A stretch of DNA of 37,367 bases from an uncultured Eubacteriales bacterium (GCA_900553805.1 USEU01000014.1:1-37367), one strand, 5' to 3'. Counted from the first letter of the stretch, positions 24,711-32,842 are shown. A program made the numbers and translations. The notes: generated by a model from the letters alone, not told the origin.

Positions 24711-24725
24711 TTTGGAGGAACGGAC

Positions 24726-25010
24726 ATGCCCCAGCATCAGTTTGACGAGGAAATGATCCACGAATTGTATCAGGCCTTCATGAAAATCGACAGCGAAGAA
24801 GAATGCGCCGCCTTTCTGGACGACCTGTGCACCCGCAAGGAGGTGGAGCAGATGGCCCAGCGGCTCCGGGCAGCCAAGCTTCTTTTTGAGGGCAAGACCT
24901 ATTCCCAGGTGATCGAGCAGACCAACATCTCCTCCGCCACCCTGAGCCGGGTCTCCCGTTGCGTCCAATACGGCAGCGGATACCGGCAGTTCGTTACAAA
25001 AGGTGAGTGA
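24726..25010 (+). CDS. YerC/YecD family TrpR-related protein
   Basis: A 94-residue all-helical protein. The C-terminal half carries the TrpR-like helix-turn-helix (KTYSQVIEQTNISSATLSRV) and the N-terminal half the conserved DLCTRKEVEQMAQRLRAAKL segment of the YerC family. TTGGAGG precedes the start. Its position 15 bp after the ATPase gene suggests it regulates or co-varies with the amino-acid importer, possibly through the CTTTAG palindrome in the operon promoter; that link is inference. Confidence 0.88.
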   Translation: MPQHQFDEEMIHELYQAFMKIDSEEECAAFLDDLCTRKEVEQMAQRLRAAKLLFEGKTYSQVIEQTNISSATLSRVSRCVQYGSGYRQFVTKGE

Positions 25011-25067
25011 TTTTGCCTTTTTAAGCGTGTTCCCTCCGCAATTATATTTATTTCGTGTGTTCCCCTC

Positions 25068-25096
25068 TTGCTTTTCGGAAGAAAATGGATTAGAAT
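25068..25096 (+). promoter_or_regulatory. Promoter of the zinc-ribbon/TM2 gene
   Basis: TTGCTT (25068-25073), 17 bp and TAGAAT (25091-25096), about 60 bp before the start codon. The surrounding 25011-25158 is more AT-rich than the genes on either side. Confidence 0.6.
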
Positions 25097-25158
25097 AAAC
25101 CGGTAGTCCATCCTTCAGAACTGTTTTCATTTTCCGTCACAAAGGAGAGAGGATAACC

Positions 25159-25689
25159 ATGCAATGTATCAAATGTGGTGCAACGATTGCGGAACAAGCA
25201 AAGTTTTGCCCAGAGTGTGGTGCTTCACAAAGCTCACCCTGCTGTCCGAGCTGCCAGGCCCCAGTTGTCCCTGGCACATCTTTCTGCACAAATTGTGGTG
25301 CTCAGTTGATGACTCGTCAAGCAAATGCTATGCAGCAAGCCATCCAGCAGCCACAGTATCAGCCTTCCCAATATCAGCAGCCGATTTACCAAGCCCCACA
25401 GCCTACGATAATTGTCAACAACAATAATAACAACAACAATAATAATGACAACCGGGGTGCGCGGTCCGCAGCAGATGCAATGACCTCAGAAAAGAGCCGT
25501 TGGCTCGCTTTCTTCCTGTGTCTCCTATTGGGTGGAGCTGGTATCCACCGCTTTTATGTCGGCAAGGTTGGAACGGGAATTCTGTGGCTCCTGACTGCGG
25601 GCATGTTTGGAATCGGTTGGTTGCTGGATCTAATCACAATTCTGTGTGGCTCCTTCCGTGACAAATACGGTTTGTGGCTCCGTCATTGA
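25159..25689 (+). CDS. Double zinc-ribbon, Asn-tract, TM2-domain membrane protein
   Basis: A 176-residue protein. Residues 1-50 hold two zinc ribbons built from CxxC pairs (C3/C6 with C17/C20; C29/C32 with C44/C47). Residues about 55-85 are Gln/Pro/Tyr-rich, followed by a run of ten asparagines encoded by mixed AAC/AAT codons. Residues about 110-176 are a TM2 domain with two helices and the conserved [20 protein letters not shown] signature. AAGGAGAGAGG precedes the start. The gene has fewer GC-ending codons than its neighbours, hinting at a different origin. The architecture is common in Firmicutes; the function is unknown. Confidence 0.9.
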   Translation: MQCIKCGATIAEQAKFCPECGASQSSPCCPSCQAPVVPGTSFCTNCGAQLMTRQANAMQQAIQQPQYQPSQYQQPIYQAPQPTIIVNNNNNNNNNNDNRGARSAADAMTSEKSRWLAFFLCLLLGGAGIHRFYVGKVGTGILWLLTAGMFGIGWLLDLITILCGSFRDKYGLWLRH

Positions 25690-25702
25690 TTTTCCAGTAT
25701 TT

Positions 25703-25733
25703 CCCGGCTGAACGCTTATTCAGCCGGGATTTT
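25703..25733 (+). terminator. Rho-independent terminator after the TM2 gene
   Basis: A perfect 10-bp stem (CCCGGCTGAA with 25719-25728), a 6-base loop and a following TTTT, 13 bp past the stop codon. Confidence 0.85.
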
Positions 25734-25771
25734 GCTTTCATAAACTTTCCATTAAGTTTTTCGGCATATTG

Positions 25772-25800
25772 TTGACTTCCTGCCCTCTTCGCGCTATGAT
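25772..25800 (+). promoter_or_regulatory. Promoter of the VTT/PAP2 gene pair
   Basis: TTGACT (25772-25777), 17 bp and TATGAT (25795-25800), 38 bp before the start codon at 25839. Confidence 0.8.
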
Positions 25801-25838
25801 AGTATGGTTTTACAGTTCTGTTTTCGGAGGACGGCTCT

Positions 25839-26543
25839 ATGGATAAGAGCAGACGGAAAAAGCGATGGATCGCCGCGGGCCTGATCGCCGCGGTTCTGAT
25901 TTTCAGCGTTGTGATCTGGAAATTTGTGGGCACCCCCATGGTCAATTTCATCTCCGACCCGGCGGCGTTCCGCGTCTGGGTGGAGGCGAACGGCTGGCAC
26001 GCCCGGCTGATCTTCGCCGGAATGGTCATTTTCCAGGTGGTGATCGCCGCCATCCCCGGCGAGCCCTTTGAGATCGCCGCCGGATATGCCTTCGGCGTGG
26101 TGGAGGGGACGATCCTGTCCATCGCCGCCGCTGCCATCGGCAGCATCATCACCTTCTGGCTGGTGCGGAAATTCGGGATGCGGCTGGTGCGGGTCTTTTT
26201 CAGCGAAGAGAATATCAACTCCGTGAAATTCCTGAAAACCAGCGAGACCCGGGATTTCCTCTTCCTGATCGTCTATATGCTTCCCGGCACGCCCAAGGAC
26301 CTATTGGGCTATTTCGCGGGGCTGACGGATATCCCGTTTCCCATCTTCTGTCTGATCTGCACCCTGGGGCGGATCCCCTCGGTGATCACCTCCACCATTG
26401 GCGGCAACGCCCTGGGCACCAAGCGCTATGGCGCGGCCATCATCACCTTTGCCGTCACCCTGGCCGTCAGCGGCATCGGGCTGCTGATATACAACCGCAT
26501 CTGCAAGAAGCACAAGTCCAAGGACAAGGACGAAGAAAAATAA
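25839..26543 (+). CDS. TVP38/TMEM64 (VTT/DedA-like) membrane protein
   Basis: A 234-residue polytopic protein. A first helix at about 12-30 is followed by the VTT core with AAIPGEPFEIAAGYAFG (re-entrant-loop type motif) and LPGTPKDLLGYFAGLT, both characteristic of the family. The C-terminus is lysine-rich. Family members move or scramble polyprenyl and phospholipid carriers; the substrate here is unknown. A PAP2 phosphatase gene follows 49 bp downstream in the same unit, fitting joint action on lipid phosphates. Confidence 0.9.
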   Translation: MDKSRRKKRWIAAGLIAAVLIFSVVIWKFVGTPMVNFISDPAAFRVWVEANGWHARLIFAGMVIFQVVIAAIPGEPFEIAAGYAFGVVEGTILSIAAAAIGSIITFWLVRKFGMRLVRVFFSEENINSVKFLKTSETRDFLFLIVYMLPGTPKDLLGYFAGLTDIPFPIFCLICTLGRIPSVITSTIGGNALGTKRYGAAIITFAVTLAVSGIGLLIYNRICKKHKSKDKDEEK

Positions 26544-26592
26544 GGGCGGCTCCGTTTCGTGGGGGCTGCACAATAGAGAAAAAGGGGATCTC

Positions 26593-27279
26593 ATGCTCAA
26601 GAAACTATACCGCGCCGTCTGCCGCCTGCTCACCCGGGTCATCCCGGAATACACGGTGCTGCCGCTGCTGTGCACCCTGGGCTTTCAGGTGTGTGTTTAT
26701 TCCGGCACCAAGCTGTTTACGGACGGTGCGCACCACTATAATTTTGAATCAGCGGCGGACCTGGCCATTCCGTTCCTGCCCTGGACCGTGGCCATCTACG
26801 TTGGGGCGTTTGTATTCTGGTACGTGTGCTACGCGCTGATCCTGCGCAGCGGGAAGGAGAACGCATTCCGCTTTCTCTGCGCTCATGTGCTGTCGCTGTT
26901 CGTATTTCTGCTGTGCTTCCTTTTCCTGCCTACCACCAACACCCGTCCAGAGGTAACGGGCCACTCCCTGTGGGATTTCGGAATGCGCACCATCTACGCC
27001 TCGGATACGCCCACGAATCTCTTCCCCTCCCTGCACTGCCAATTCAGCTGGCTGTGCTGCCGGGGACTGAAAAAAACCAAGGCTCCAAAATGGTTCCAGG
27101 TCTTTGCCTATGTCTTTGCCCTGCTGATCTTCGTCTCCACCCTGACCACCAAGCAGCATGTGATCGTGGACGTGCTCTCCGGGTGGCTGCTTGGCGAGGT
27201 TGCCTTTGACCTGTGCAAAAGCAAGAAGATTACCCGCCCCTTCTACCGGCTCTTTGACCGGGAAACCGCAGCCGCATAA
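26593..27279 (+). CDS. PAP2-family membrane phosphatase
   Basis: A 228-residue protein with about five to six helices. The PAP2 motifs are visible: PSLHCQFSW (about 146-154) with the active-site histidine, and KQHVIVDVLSGW (about 188-199) with the second histidine and aspartate. The N-terminal motif is less clear. It probably dephosphorylates a lipid phosphate such as undecaprenyl or phosphatidate-type substrates. AAAGGGG precedes the start. A strong terminator follows the gene directly. Confidence 0.88.
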   Translation: MLKKLYRAVCRLLTRVIPEYTVLPLLCTLGFQVCVYSGTKLFTDGAHHYNFESAADLAIPFLPWTVAIYVGAFVFWYVCYALILRSGKENAFRFLCAHVLSLFVFLLCFLFLPTTNTRPEVTGHSLWDFGMRTIYASDTPTNLFPSLHCQFSWLCCRGLKKTKAPKWFQVFAYVFALLIFVSTLTTKQHVIVDVLSGWLLGEVAFDLCKSKKITRPFYRLFDRETAAA

Positions 27280-27282
27280 AAA

Positions 27283-27319
27283 TTCAGCCAGCGCACAAGC
27301 GCTGGCTGAACGTGTTTTT
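27283..27319. terminator. Bidirectional terminator between convergent genes
   Basis: A perfect 12-bp stem (TTCAGCCAGCGC with 27299-27310) and a 4-base loop have a T run on the plus side (GTTTTT) and on the minus side (TTTTTAT). It serves both the PAP2 gene and the DUF4430 gene. Confidence 0.9.
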
Positions 27320-27330
27320 GAGCCGATCCT

Positions 27331-28137
27331 TCAGGCCTTCTCGACCTGGAAGGTGTAGACGGCATCCTCGTTGATCTCGGTGGCGTCCACGCTGGTGGAA
27401 GCGTACTCGCCGTCGATGTAGAATGCCCAGTAGCTGCCGTCGGTGTCGTAGTCGGCGGTGACGTTGTTCACGGTCTTGACGTACAGGCCGAAGTCGCTGT
27501 CTTCGCCCGCCACAATGCCCAGCTCGGCCAGGGCAGCGCCCACGGTGTCGGCATCGGTGGAGACGGTCACGGCGGTCTCATTGCCCTCGCCGTCGATTAC
27601 CTGGAACACAAAGGTCTTGTCGCCCAGGCCGTAGTTCTTGCCGTTTTCCAGAGGAATGGTGGTGCCGTCCTCCAGCTCGACGCCCTCCACCTGGAACAGG
27701 TAGGTGCTGTCCTCGCTGATCTCGGTGGCGTCCACGCCGGTGGTGGCATACTCGCCGTCGATGTAGAACGCCCAGTAGCTGCCGTCGGTGTCGTAGTCAG
27801 CCAGATAGCCGTCCACAGTCTTGACGTACAGGCCAAAGTCGCTGTCCACACCGGCAATGATGTTCAGCGCGGCCAGGGCAGCGCCCACGGTCTGCTCATC
27901 AGTGTGCACAGTGCAGATGGTGACCTGATTCAGATGATTGGTCACCAGGGTGAAGGTCTTTGCGCCCTCGCCGTATTCCGCGCCCATTTCCAGCAGGATG
28001 GTCTCATGGTTTTCGTCCCAGAGGATCTCAGCAGCCTCGGTGGGCTCATCGGTGGCTTCTACCGCCTCGGCAGAGGCGAAGCAGGCCAGGCTCAGCACCA
28101 TGGCCAGGCAGAGCAGCAGGGATATCAGTTTCTTCAT
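27331..28137 (-). CDS. Secreted tandem DUF4430 (transcobalamin-like) protein
   Basis: A 268-residue protein. A Sec signal peptide (about 1-24, ending FASA) is followed by an acidic stretch and two similar domains at about 40-150 and 160-268. Each contains VGAAL(A)xL, a DFGLYVKTV segment, ADYDTDGSYWAFYIDGEY and a final TYxFQVE strand, the pattern of DUF4430, which resembles the beta domain of human transcobalamin and intrinsic factor. No lipobox, sortase or membrane anchor was seen. AAAGGAG precedes the ATG. It lies 58 bp after the DUF2284 gene and next to a corrinoid import and remodelling operon, so extracellular corrinoid capture is a reasonable inference. No binding data support it. Confidence 0.85.
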   Translation of the reverse strand: MKKLISLLLCLAMVLSLACFASAEAVEATDEPTEAAEILWDENHETILLEMGAEYGEGAKTFTLVTNHLNQVTICTVHTDEQTVGAALAALNIIAGVDSDFGLYVKTVDGYLADYDTDGSYWAFYIDGEYATTGVDATEISEDSTYLFQVEGVELEDGTTIPLENGKNYGLGDKTFVFQVIDGEGNETAVTVSTDADTVGAALAELGIVAGEDSDFGLYVKTVNNVTADYDTDGSYWAFYIDGEYASTSVDATEINEDAVYTFQVEKA

Positions 28138-28195
28138 GGGTATATCTCCTTTTCAATTTTTTGCGGCATCATTTTATCATGTTTCGAAGCAAAAA

Positions 28196-28738
28196 TCAAT
28201 CAAAAACGTACATTCCAAAAAATGCAAGCAGCCCCTCGCCGCAGTCGTATTCCATGCCGCAGCTTTCCGCCAGCTTCCGCACAAAGATGCAGTAAGCGGA
28301 CATGCAGGAATAGCGCAGCTCCGGGTAGGTGCAGGGCTGGCCGTTCTTCAGGGCGCAGGGACTGCACAGGGCGCACCCGCTGGCTCCCACCAGAAAGCCC
28401 GGGCAGCCCTTGCTGCGGAATTCCTTCATCAGCCGGATGGACGCGGCGTTGTGGGACTGCTTGGCATGCTTGATGGCCTTTTTGTCCGTATAATCCGATA
28501 TCTCCCAGATGGTTTGCAGCACCAGCCCGTGCTTGTGGGCCAGCACCCGCTGCTTCATCTGCTCCGGCGTTCCGCAGTCCGGGGGGCAGGAATAATTCAC
28601 GCCGTACTGCCCGCACAGGTTCTCCTCGCAGAACGGGCGGAACATGGGGTCGAACACGATCTTTCCCGTATCCACCACCGCTGCGGCGGCAAAGCCCTCC
28701 GCCTCCGCTCTTGCGATCATTTCTTTTTCTGTCATCAT
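28196..28738 (-). CDS. DUF2284 cysteine-rich, probably metal-binding protein
   Basis: A 180-residue protein. ATG at 28738 is chosen because GGGAGG lies just upstream. The cysteine clusters (FCEENLCGQYGVNYSCPPDC and GCALCSPCALKNGQPC, followed by two more near YSCMSAYC) are the pattern of DUF2284, thought to bind metal or an iron-sulfur centre. It is cytoplasmic. It is divergent from the corrinoid ECF operon, shares its regulatory region, and is followed by the secreted DUF4430 gene. The role is unknown. Confidence 0.85.
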   Translation of the reverse strand: MMTEKEMIARAEAEGFAAAAVVDTGKIVFDPMFRPFCEENLCGQYGVNYSCPPDCGTPEQMKQRVLAHKHGLVLQTIWEISDYTDKKAIKHAKQSHNAASIRLMKEFRSKGCPGFLVGASGCALCSPCALKNGQPCTYPELRYSCMSAYCIFVRKLAESCGMEYDCGEGLLAFFGMYVFD

Positions 28739-28756
28739 GGCACCTCCCATGCCGTC

Positions 28757-28785
28757 ATTTTACGCCCGGGCAGTCCAAAAGTCAA
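28757..28785 (-). promoter_or_regulatory. Promoter of the DUF2284-DUF4430 unit
   Basis: On the minus strand, TTGACT (28785-28780), 17 bp and TAAAAT (28762-28757). Confidence 0.75.
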
Positions 28786-28787
28786 GG

Positions 28788-28815
28788 AACCGCTTTGACG
28801 TTCCTTTTAGCGGTT
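28788..28815. promoter_or_regulatory. Inverted repeat between two divergent promoters
   Basis: AACCGCT (28788-28794) and AGCGGTT (28809-28815) are perfect arms around a 14-bp centre. The repeat lies between the divergent -35 boxes and touches the one at 28814, so one regulator could control both units. A cobalamin riboswitch would not fit: the leader after the plus-strand promoter is only about 25 bases. Confidence 0.5.
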
Positions 28816-28842
28816 GCCTTTTGGGGGCAAAATTGGTATAAT
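28814..28842 (+). promoter_or_regulatory. Extended -10 promoter of the corrinoid operon
   Basis: TTGCCT (28814-28819), 17 bp and TATAAT (28837-28842) preceded by TGG. Confidence 0.8.
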
Positions 28843-28871
28843 AGGGCGGTCAATGAGATCGGAGCTGTAAA

Positions 28872-29762
28872 ATGCGGAAAGGATGTGCGGCAGTGCGAGG
28901 CGACGCGTTTTCCGGGTGTCATCCGGCGGTGAATTTTCTGTTCTTCGTGGGCGCCATCGGCTTTGGGGCGACCATCCAGCATCCGGCCTACTGCGCCGCC
29001 GGATGCGTGTGCGCTGCCGTCTACTACCTTCTGCTGAATGGGCGAAAGGGGCTTAAAATGCTGGGCGGCATGGCCGGCGTCTTTCTGCTGCTGTCGCTCA
29101 TCAATCCGCTGCTGAATAAATCCGGCAAGCATGTGCTGTTTACATGGCTTGGCCGTCCCTATACCCTGGAGGCGCTGTATTACGGCATGGCCCTGGGCGC
29201 GATCATGGTGGTGATGCTGCTGTGGTTCGGCTGTTACAGCGCCGTGCTCACCAGCGATAAGTTTACGGCGCTGTTCGGGAACCTGATCCCGGCGCTGTCG
29301 CTGCTGCTGGTGATGGTGCTGCAAATGATTCCAGCGCTGACCCGGAAGGCAAAGCAGGTCCTTCTGGCCCGCCGGGCCATCGGCAAGGGCGCGTCCCAGG
29401 CCGGGAAGCTGCCGGACAAGGCCCGGGACGGGGCCACGGTGCTCTCCGCCCTGACGGACTGGGCGCTGGAGGGGAGCCTGGTCACGGCGGATTCCATGCG
29501 CTCCCGGGGCTACGGCACCGGCAAGCGTACCCGCTTCCAGCTCTACCGCATGACCGGGCAGGATGTTTTTCTGCTGGTGCTGATCCTGGGGCTGGAAATT
29601 GCGGTGATCACGGCGGGCGGCACCCAGGCCAGCTTCACGCCGAAGCTGAAGATCAGCCCCCTGGGCTGGGGCTTTCCCGCCTACTGCTGCCTGCTGCTGA
29701 TCCCGACGCTGCTGCACATCAAGGAGGTAATCGCGTGGCAAATCTCACGCTGGAACATGTAA
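28872..29762 (+). CDS. ECF transporter T component
   Basis: A 296-residue membrane protein of the EcfT/CbiQ family. The opening DAFSGCHPAVNFLFF and the coupling region EGSLVTADSMRSRGYG (about 198-213) are family hallmarks; helices precede and follow the long cytoplasmic region. A GTG start closer to the conserved DAFSGCHP (about residue 8) is also possible. It overlaps the fused ATPase gene by 28 bases. It forms the scaffold of the ECF importer whose S component is at 31384. Confidence 0.9.
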   Translation: MRKGCAAVRGDAFSGCHPAVNFLFFVGAIGFGATIQHPAYCAAGCVCAAVYYLLLNGRKGLKMLGGMAGVFLLLSLINPLLNKSGKHVLFTWLGRPYTLEALYYGMALGAIMVVMLLWFGCYSAVLTSDKFTALFGNLIPALSLLLVMVLQMIPALTRKAKQVLLARRAIGKGASQAGKLPDKARDGATVLSALTDWALEGSLVTADSMRSRGYGTGKRTRFQLYRMTGQDVFLLVLILGLEIAVITAGGTQASFTPKLKISPLGWGFPAYCCLLLIPTLLHIKEVIAWQISRWNM

Positions 29763-31387
29763 GCTTCACCTACCCCGGCGCGTCCGCTCCCGCGCTGCGT
29801 GATATCACCATGCGGCTGTCCCAGGGGGAATATGTGCTGCTGTGCGGCCAGTCCGGCAGCGGAAAGACCACCCTGCTGCGGCATCTGAAAACCGTGCTGA
29901 CCCCCCACGGGAGCCGAAGCGGCGAGATCTCGCTGGACGGCGTGCCCCTGGCCCAGGTCAGCCTGGGGGAGCAGGCCGCTAAGATCGGCTTTGTGATGCA
30001 GGACCCGGACGACCAGATCGTCACCGATAAGGTGTGGCACGAGCTGGCCTTCGGGCTGGAAAACCTGGGCTGCCAGCAGAGCGTCATGCGGCTGCGGGTG
30101 GCGGAGATGGCCAGCTTTTTCGGCATCCAGGATTGGTTCCACCGGGAGGTAACGACGCTCTCCGGCGGGCAGAAGCAGCTGCTGAATCTGGCCGCCGTGA
30201 TGGTCATGCAGCCGGAAATTCTGATCCTGGACGAGCCCACCAGCCAGCTGGACCCCATTGCCGCCGCCGATTTTCTGAATACACTGAAAAAAATCAACCG
30301 GGAGCTGGGCACCACCGTTCTGATCACCGAGCATCGGACGGAGGACGTATACCCCGCCGCCGACCGGGTGATCGTAGTGGAGGACGGCCGCGTCACCGCC
30401 GACGCCGGTCCCCGGACGGTAGCCGGGCAGCTGTACGCGGCTGACAGCCGGATGTTCCCTGCCCTGCCCGCGCCGGTGCGGATCTTCTATGGGGCAAAGG
30501 CCAGCGGCGACTGCCCGCTGACGGTGCGGGAGGGGCGGCGCTGGCTCACTTGCCGGTTCCCCGCACCCCCCAAGGTCCCGGCGCTGCCGCCGGAGGAACC
30601 GTTTCCCGCCGGGAAGATCCCCGCGCTGGAGATCAAGGAGGGGTGGTTCCGCTACGAGCGCAATGCCCCGGACGTGCTCAAAGGCGTCCGCCTTGACGTC
30701 CCCCAGGGGGCGCTGTACGCCGTAGTGGGCGGCAACGGCACGGGAAAATCCACCATGCTGAAAGCCGCCTGCGGTATCTGTAAGCTGTACCGGGGCAGGG
30801 TAAGGCTCTTTGGCCGGGAGCTGTCCGGCTATAAGAAGGAGCTGTTTCAGGGCTGCCTTTCCATGCTGCCCCAGGATCCCAAGTGCCTGTTCGTCAAGCA
30901 GACCGTGCTGGAAGACCTGAAGGAAATGACGGCGGACGAGGCAAAAATCGCACAGATCGCCGACACCTGCCAGATCACCCACCTGCTGTCCAAGCATCCG
31001 GGCGACCTGTCCGGCGGCGAGGTGCAGCGCACCGCGCTGGCCAAGGTGCTGCTGAACCAGCCCCGGCTCCTGCTGCTGGACGAGCCGACCAAGGGCCTGG
31101 ACAATTTCTTCAAGCAATCCTTTGCGGACATTCTGAAACGGCTGTGCCGGGAGGGAATGACCGTGGTGATGGTATCCCACGATGTGGAATTCTGCGCGGA
31201 GTACGCGGACATGGTGGGCATGTTCTTTGACGGGCAGCTGCTGGCCTCCGATACCCCCCGGCGCTTTTTCGGCTCCAACAGCTTCTATACCACCGCCGCC
31301 AACCGCATGAGCCGGAGCGTATTTCAGGGTGCCGTCACCGCCGGGGACGTGGTAGCGCTGCTGGCGCAGAACGGGGAGGGCGCATGA
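29735..31387 (+). CDS. ECF transporter fused double ATPase (EcfA-EcfA')
   Basis: A 550-residue protein with two complete ATPase domains. GTG at 29735 has AGGAGG 7 bases upstream. Domain 1 (about 1-235): Walker A GQSGSGKTT, LSGGQ, LILDEPTSQLD, ITEHR. Domain 2 (about 290-540): Walker A GGNGTGKST, LSGGEVQR, LLLDEPTKGLD, VSHD. Most ECF systems use two separate genes; this is the fused form. It overlaps the S-component gene by four bases (ATGA). Confidence 0.93.
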   Translation: MANLTLEHVSFTYPGASAPALRDITMRLSQGEYVLLCGQSGSGKTTLLRHLKTVLTPHGSRSGEISLDGVPLAQVSLGEQAAKIGFVMQDPDDQIVTDKVWHELAFGLENLGCQQSVMRLRVAEMASFFGIQDWFHREVTTLSGGQKQLLNLAAVMVMQPEILILDEPTSQLDPIAAADFLNTLKKINRELGTTVLITEHRTEDVYPAADRVIVVEDGRVTADAGPRTVAGQLYAADSRMFPALPAPVRIFYGAKASGDCPLTVREGRRWLTCRFPAPPKVPALPPEEPFPAGKIPALEIKEGWFRYERNAPDVLKGVRLDVPQGALYAVVGGNGTGKSTMLKAACGICKLYRGRVRLFGRELSGYKKELFQGCLSMLPQDPKCLFVKQTVLEDLKEMTADEAKIAQIADTCQITHLLSKHPGDLSGGEVQRTALAKVLLNQPRLLLLDEPTKGLDNFFKQSFADILKRLCREGMTVVMVSHDVEFCAEYADMVGMFFDGQLLASDTPRRFFGSNSFYTTAANRMSRSVFQGAVTAGDVVALLAQNGEGA

Positions 31388-32079
31388 AAAAATCCACCTT
31401 CTTTTCCATTCTGGTGATCTTCCTGCTGATCCCGCTGACGCTGTATCTGGGCACCCGGGTAAAAGGGCGGTGGTACTATCTCATCAGCACCATGATCATC
31501 ATAGAGCTGATGCTTCCCTTTTTCTTCCGCTTTGAGGCCCGCAGGCCCCAGGCCCGGGAGCTGGCGATCCTGACGGTGATGGCCGCGCTGGCGGCGGTAT
31601 CCCGGGTGGCATTCTCCTTCTCTCCCTTTCTGAAAACCATCACCGGCATCATTATGATCACCGGCATTGCCTTCGGCCCGGAGGCGGGCTTTCTCACCGG
31701 GGCGGTGGCGGCCTTTGCCAGCAATTTCTTCTTCAGCCAGGGGCCGTGGACGCCCTGGCAGATGTTTGCCTACGGCTTCGGCGGCTTCTTCGCCGGGCTG
31801 GTATTTCACAATCACCGCGCCTGGGCAAAGCCCTGGGTGCTGGCCCCCTTTGGCTTTTTCACCATTTTACTGATTGTCGGCCCCATGCTGGACAGCTGCA
31901 CGGTATTTACCATGCTGAGCAAGTTCACAAAGAAAAGCGTGCTGGCCATTTACAGTGCGGGCGTGATGTACAACGTCAATCATGGCATCGGCGCGGCGCT
32001 GACCCTGTTCTTCGTCAGCCGTCCCCTGCTGGCCAAGCTGGATCGACTGCAAACCAAATACGGCATTCTGGAGATCTGA
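31384..32079 (+). CDS. ECF transporter substrate-binding S component, probably corrinoid
   Basis: A 231-residue membrane protein with about six helices. The central segment RELAILTVMAALAAVSRVAF carries the alanine-rich helix 1 that contacts the T component, followed by GIAFGPEAGFLTGAVAAFAS and GPWTPWQMFAYGFGGFFAGL. This layout is shared by S components such as the cobalamin-specific CbrT. It is translationally coupled to the ATPase gene, and cobamide genes follow directly, so the ligand is inferred to be cobalamin, cobinamide or related corrinoids. Confidence 0.85.
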   Translation: MKKSTFFSILVIFLLIPLTLYLGTRVKGRWYYLISTMIIIELMLPFFFRFEARRPQARELAILTVMAALAAVSRVAFSFSPFLKTITGIIMITGIAFGPEAGFLTGAVAAFASNFFFSQGPWTPWQMFAYGFGGFFAGLVFHNHRAWAKPWVLAPFGFFTILLIVGPMLDSCTVFTMLSKFTKKSVLAIYSAGVMYNVNHGIGAALTLFFVSRPLLAKLDRLQTKYGILEI

Positions 32080-32081
32080 CC

Positions 32082-32831
32082 GTGAAACGCAAACAGCTTT
32101 ATCTTTCCACCATCGACTCCAGGGCGGGCGACATTGCCCGCGCCGCCGGGCTGGGGGTGGAAATCGCGGAATTCTGCACCGCGGTCAACGCGGATGAATA
32201 TTTTGATGCCGCCAATGCCCGCGTTCTGGAGCAGGTGCGCGGCGTGCCCCGGCGGGCGCTCCACGGGGCGTTCAACGAGCTGTTCCCCTGCGCCATCGAC
32301 CCGCTGGCCCGGAAGCTGGCGGCGTATCGCTACGCCCAGGCACTGGAGCTGGCGGCGCGGTACGGCGCAGGCAAGGTGATCCTGCACGGGGGCTTCTCCC
32401 CCAAGCTGTACTATCCCTGCTGGTATGTGGAGCAATCCGTGATCTTCTGGCGGGAATTCCTGAAAACTCATCCGGGAAAATACGAAATCTGCCTGGAAAA
32501 CGTAATGGAGGAGGAGCCGGAGACGCTGCTCTCCATCGTCAGCCAGGTGGACGACCCCCGGCTGCGGCTGTGCCTGGACGTGGGACATGTGAACCATTAT
32601 TCCAGGCGTCCGGCGCTGGAATGGATGGAATGCTGGGGCGGCTGGCTCTCCCACCTCCATCTTCACAACAACGACGGCTCGGCGGACAGTCATGGCAGCC
32701 TGCAACACGGGAGCCTGCCCATTGCGGACATCATCCGCCGCATCGACGGCTCCATGACCGCCACCCTGGAGCTGATCGAAATCGGAAACGACATACACTG
32801 GCTGGAGGAAGCCGGGCTGCTGGACGAATAA
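32082..32831 (+). CDS. TIM-barrel hydrolase/isomerase, candidate cobamide-remodelling CbiR
   Basis: A 249-residue protein of the AP endonuclease 2/xylose isomerase-like superfamily. The GTG start at 32082 lies 2 bp past the S-component stop with GGAG upstream. Possible metal ligands: His61, His102 (LHGGF), Glu139 (CLEN), Asp166 and His169 (LDVGH), His191/193/195 (HLHLH) and Glu230 (TLELIE). Cobamide remodelling by CbiR, described in Akkermansia muciniphila, uses an enzyme of this superfamily to cleave the phosphoribosyl link of cobamides. Its place between a probable corrinoid importer and cobT-cobU-cobS fits. An unrelated sugar isomerase remains possible; no alignment to CbiR was run. Confidence 0.78.
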   Translation: MKRKQLYLSTIDSRAGDIARAAGLGVEIAEFCTAVNADEYFDAANARVLEQVRGVPRRALHGAFNELFPCAIDPLARKLAAYRYAQALELAARYGAGKVILHGGFSPKLYYPCWYVEQSVIFWREFLKTHPGKYEICLENVMEEEPETLLSIVSQVDDPRLRLCLDVGHVNHYSRRPALEWMECWGGWLSHLHLHNNDGSADSHGSLQHGSLPIADIIRRIDGSMTATLELIEIGNDIHWLEEAGLLDE

Positions 32832-32842
32832 AGGAGCAAATA

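Noticed and set aside
28843..28871. Cobalamin riboswitch before the corrinoid operon
   Set aside because: Only about 25 bases separate the predicted transcription start from the start codon, far too short for the ~200-base riboswitch, and no B12-box-like sequence was noticed upstream.
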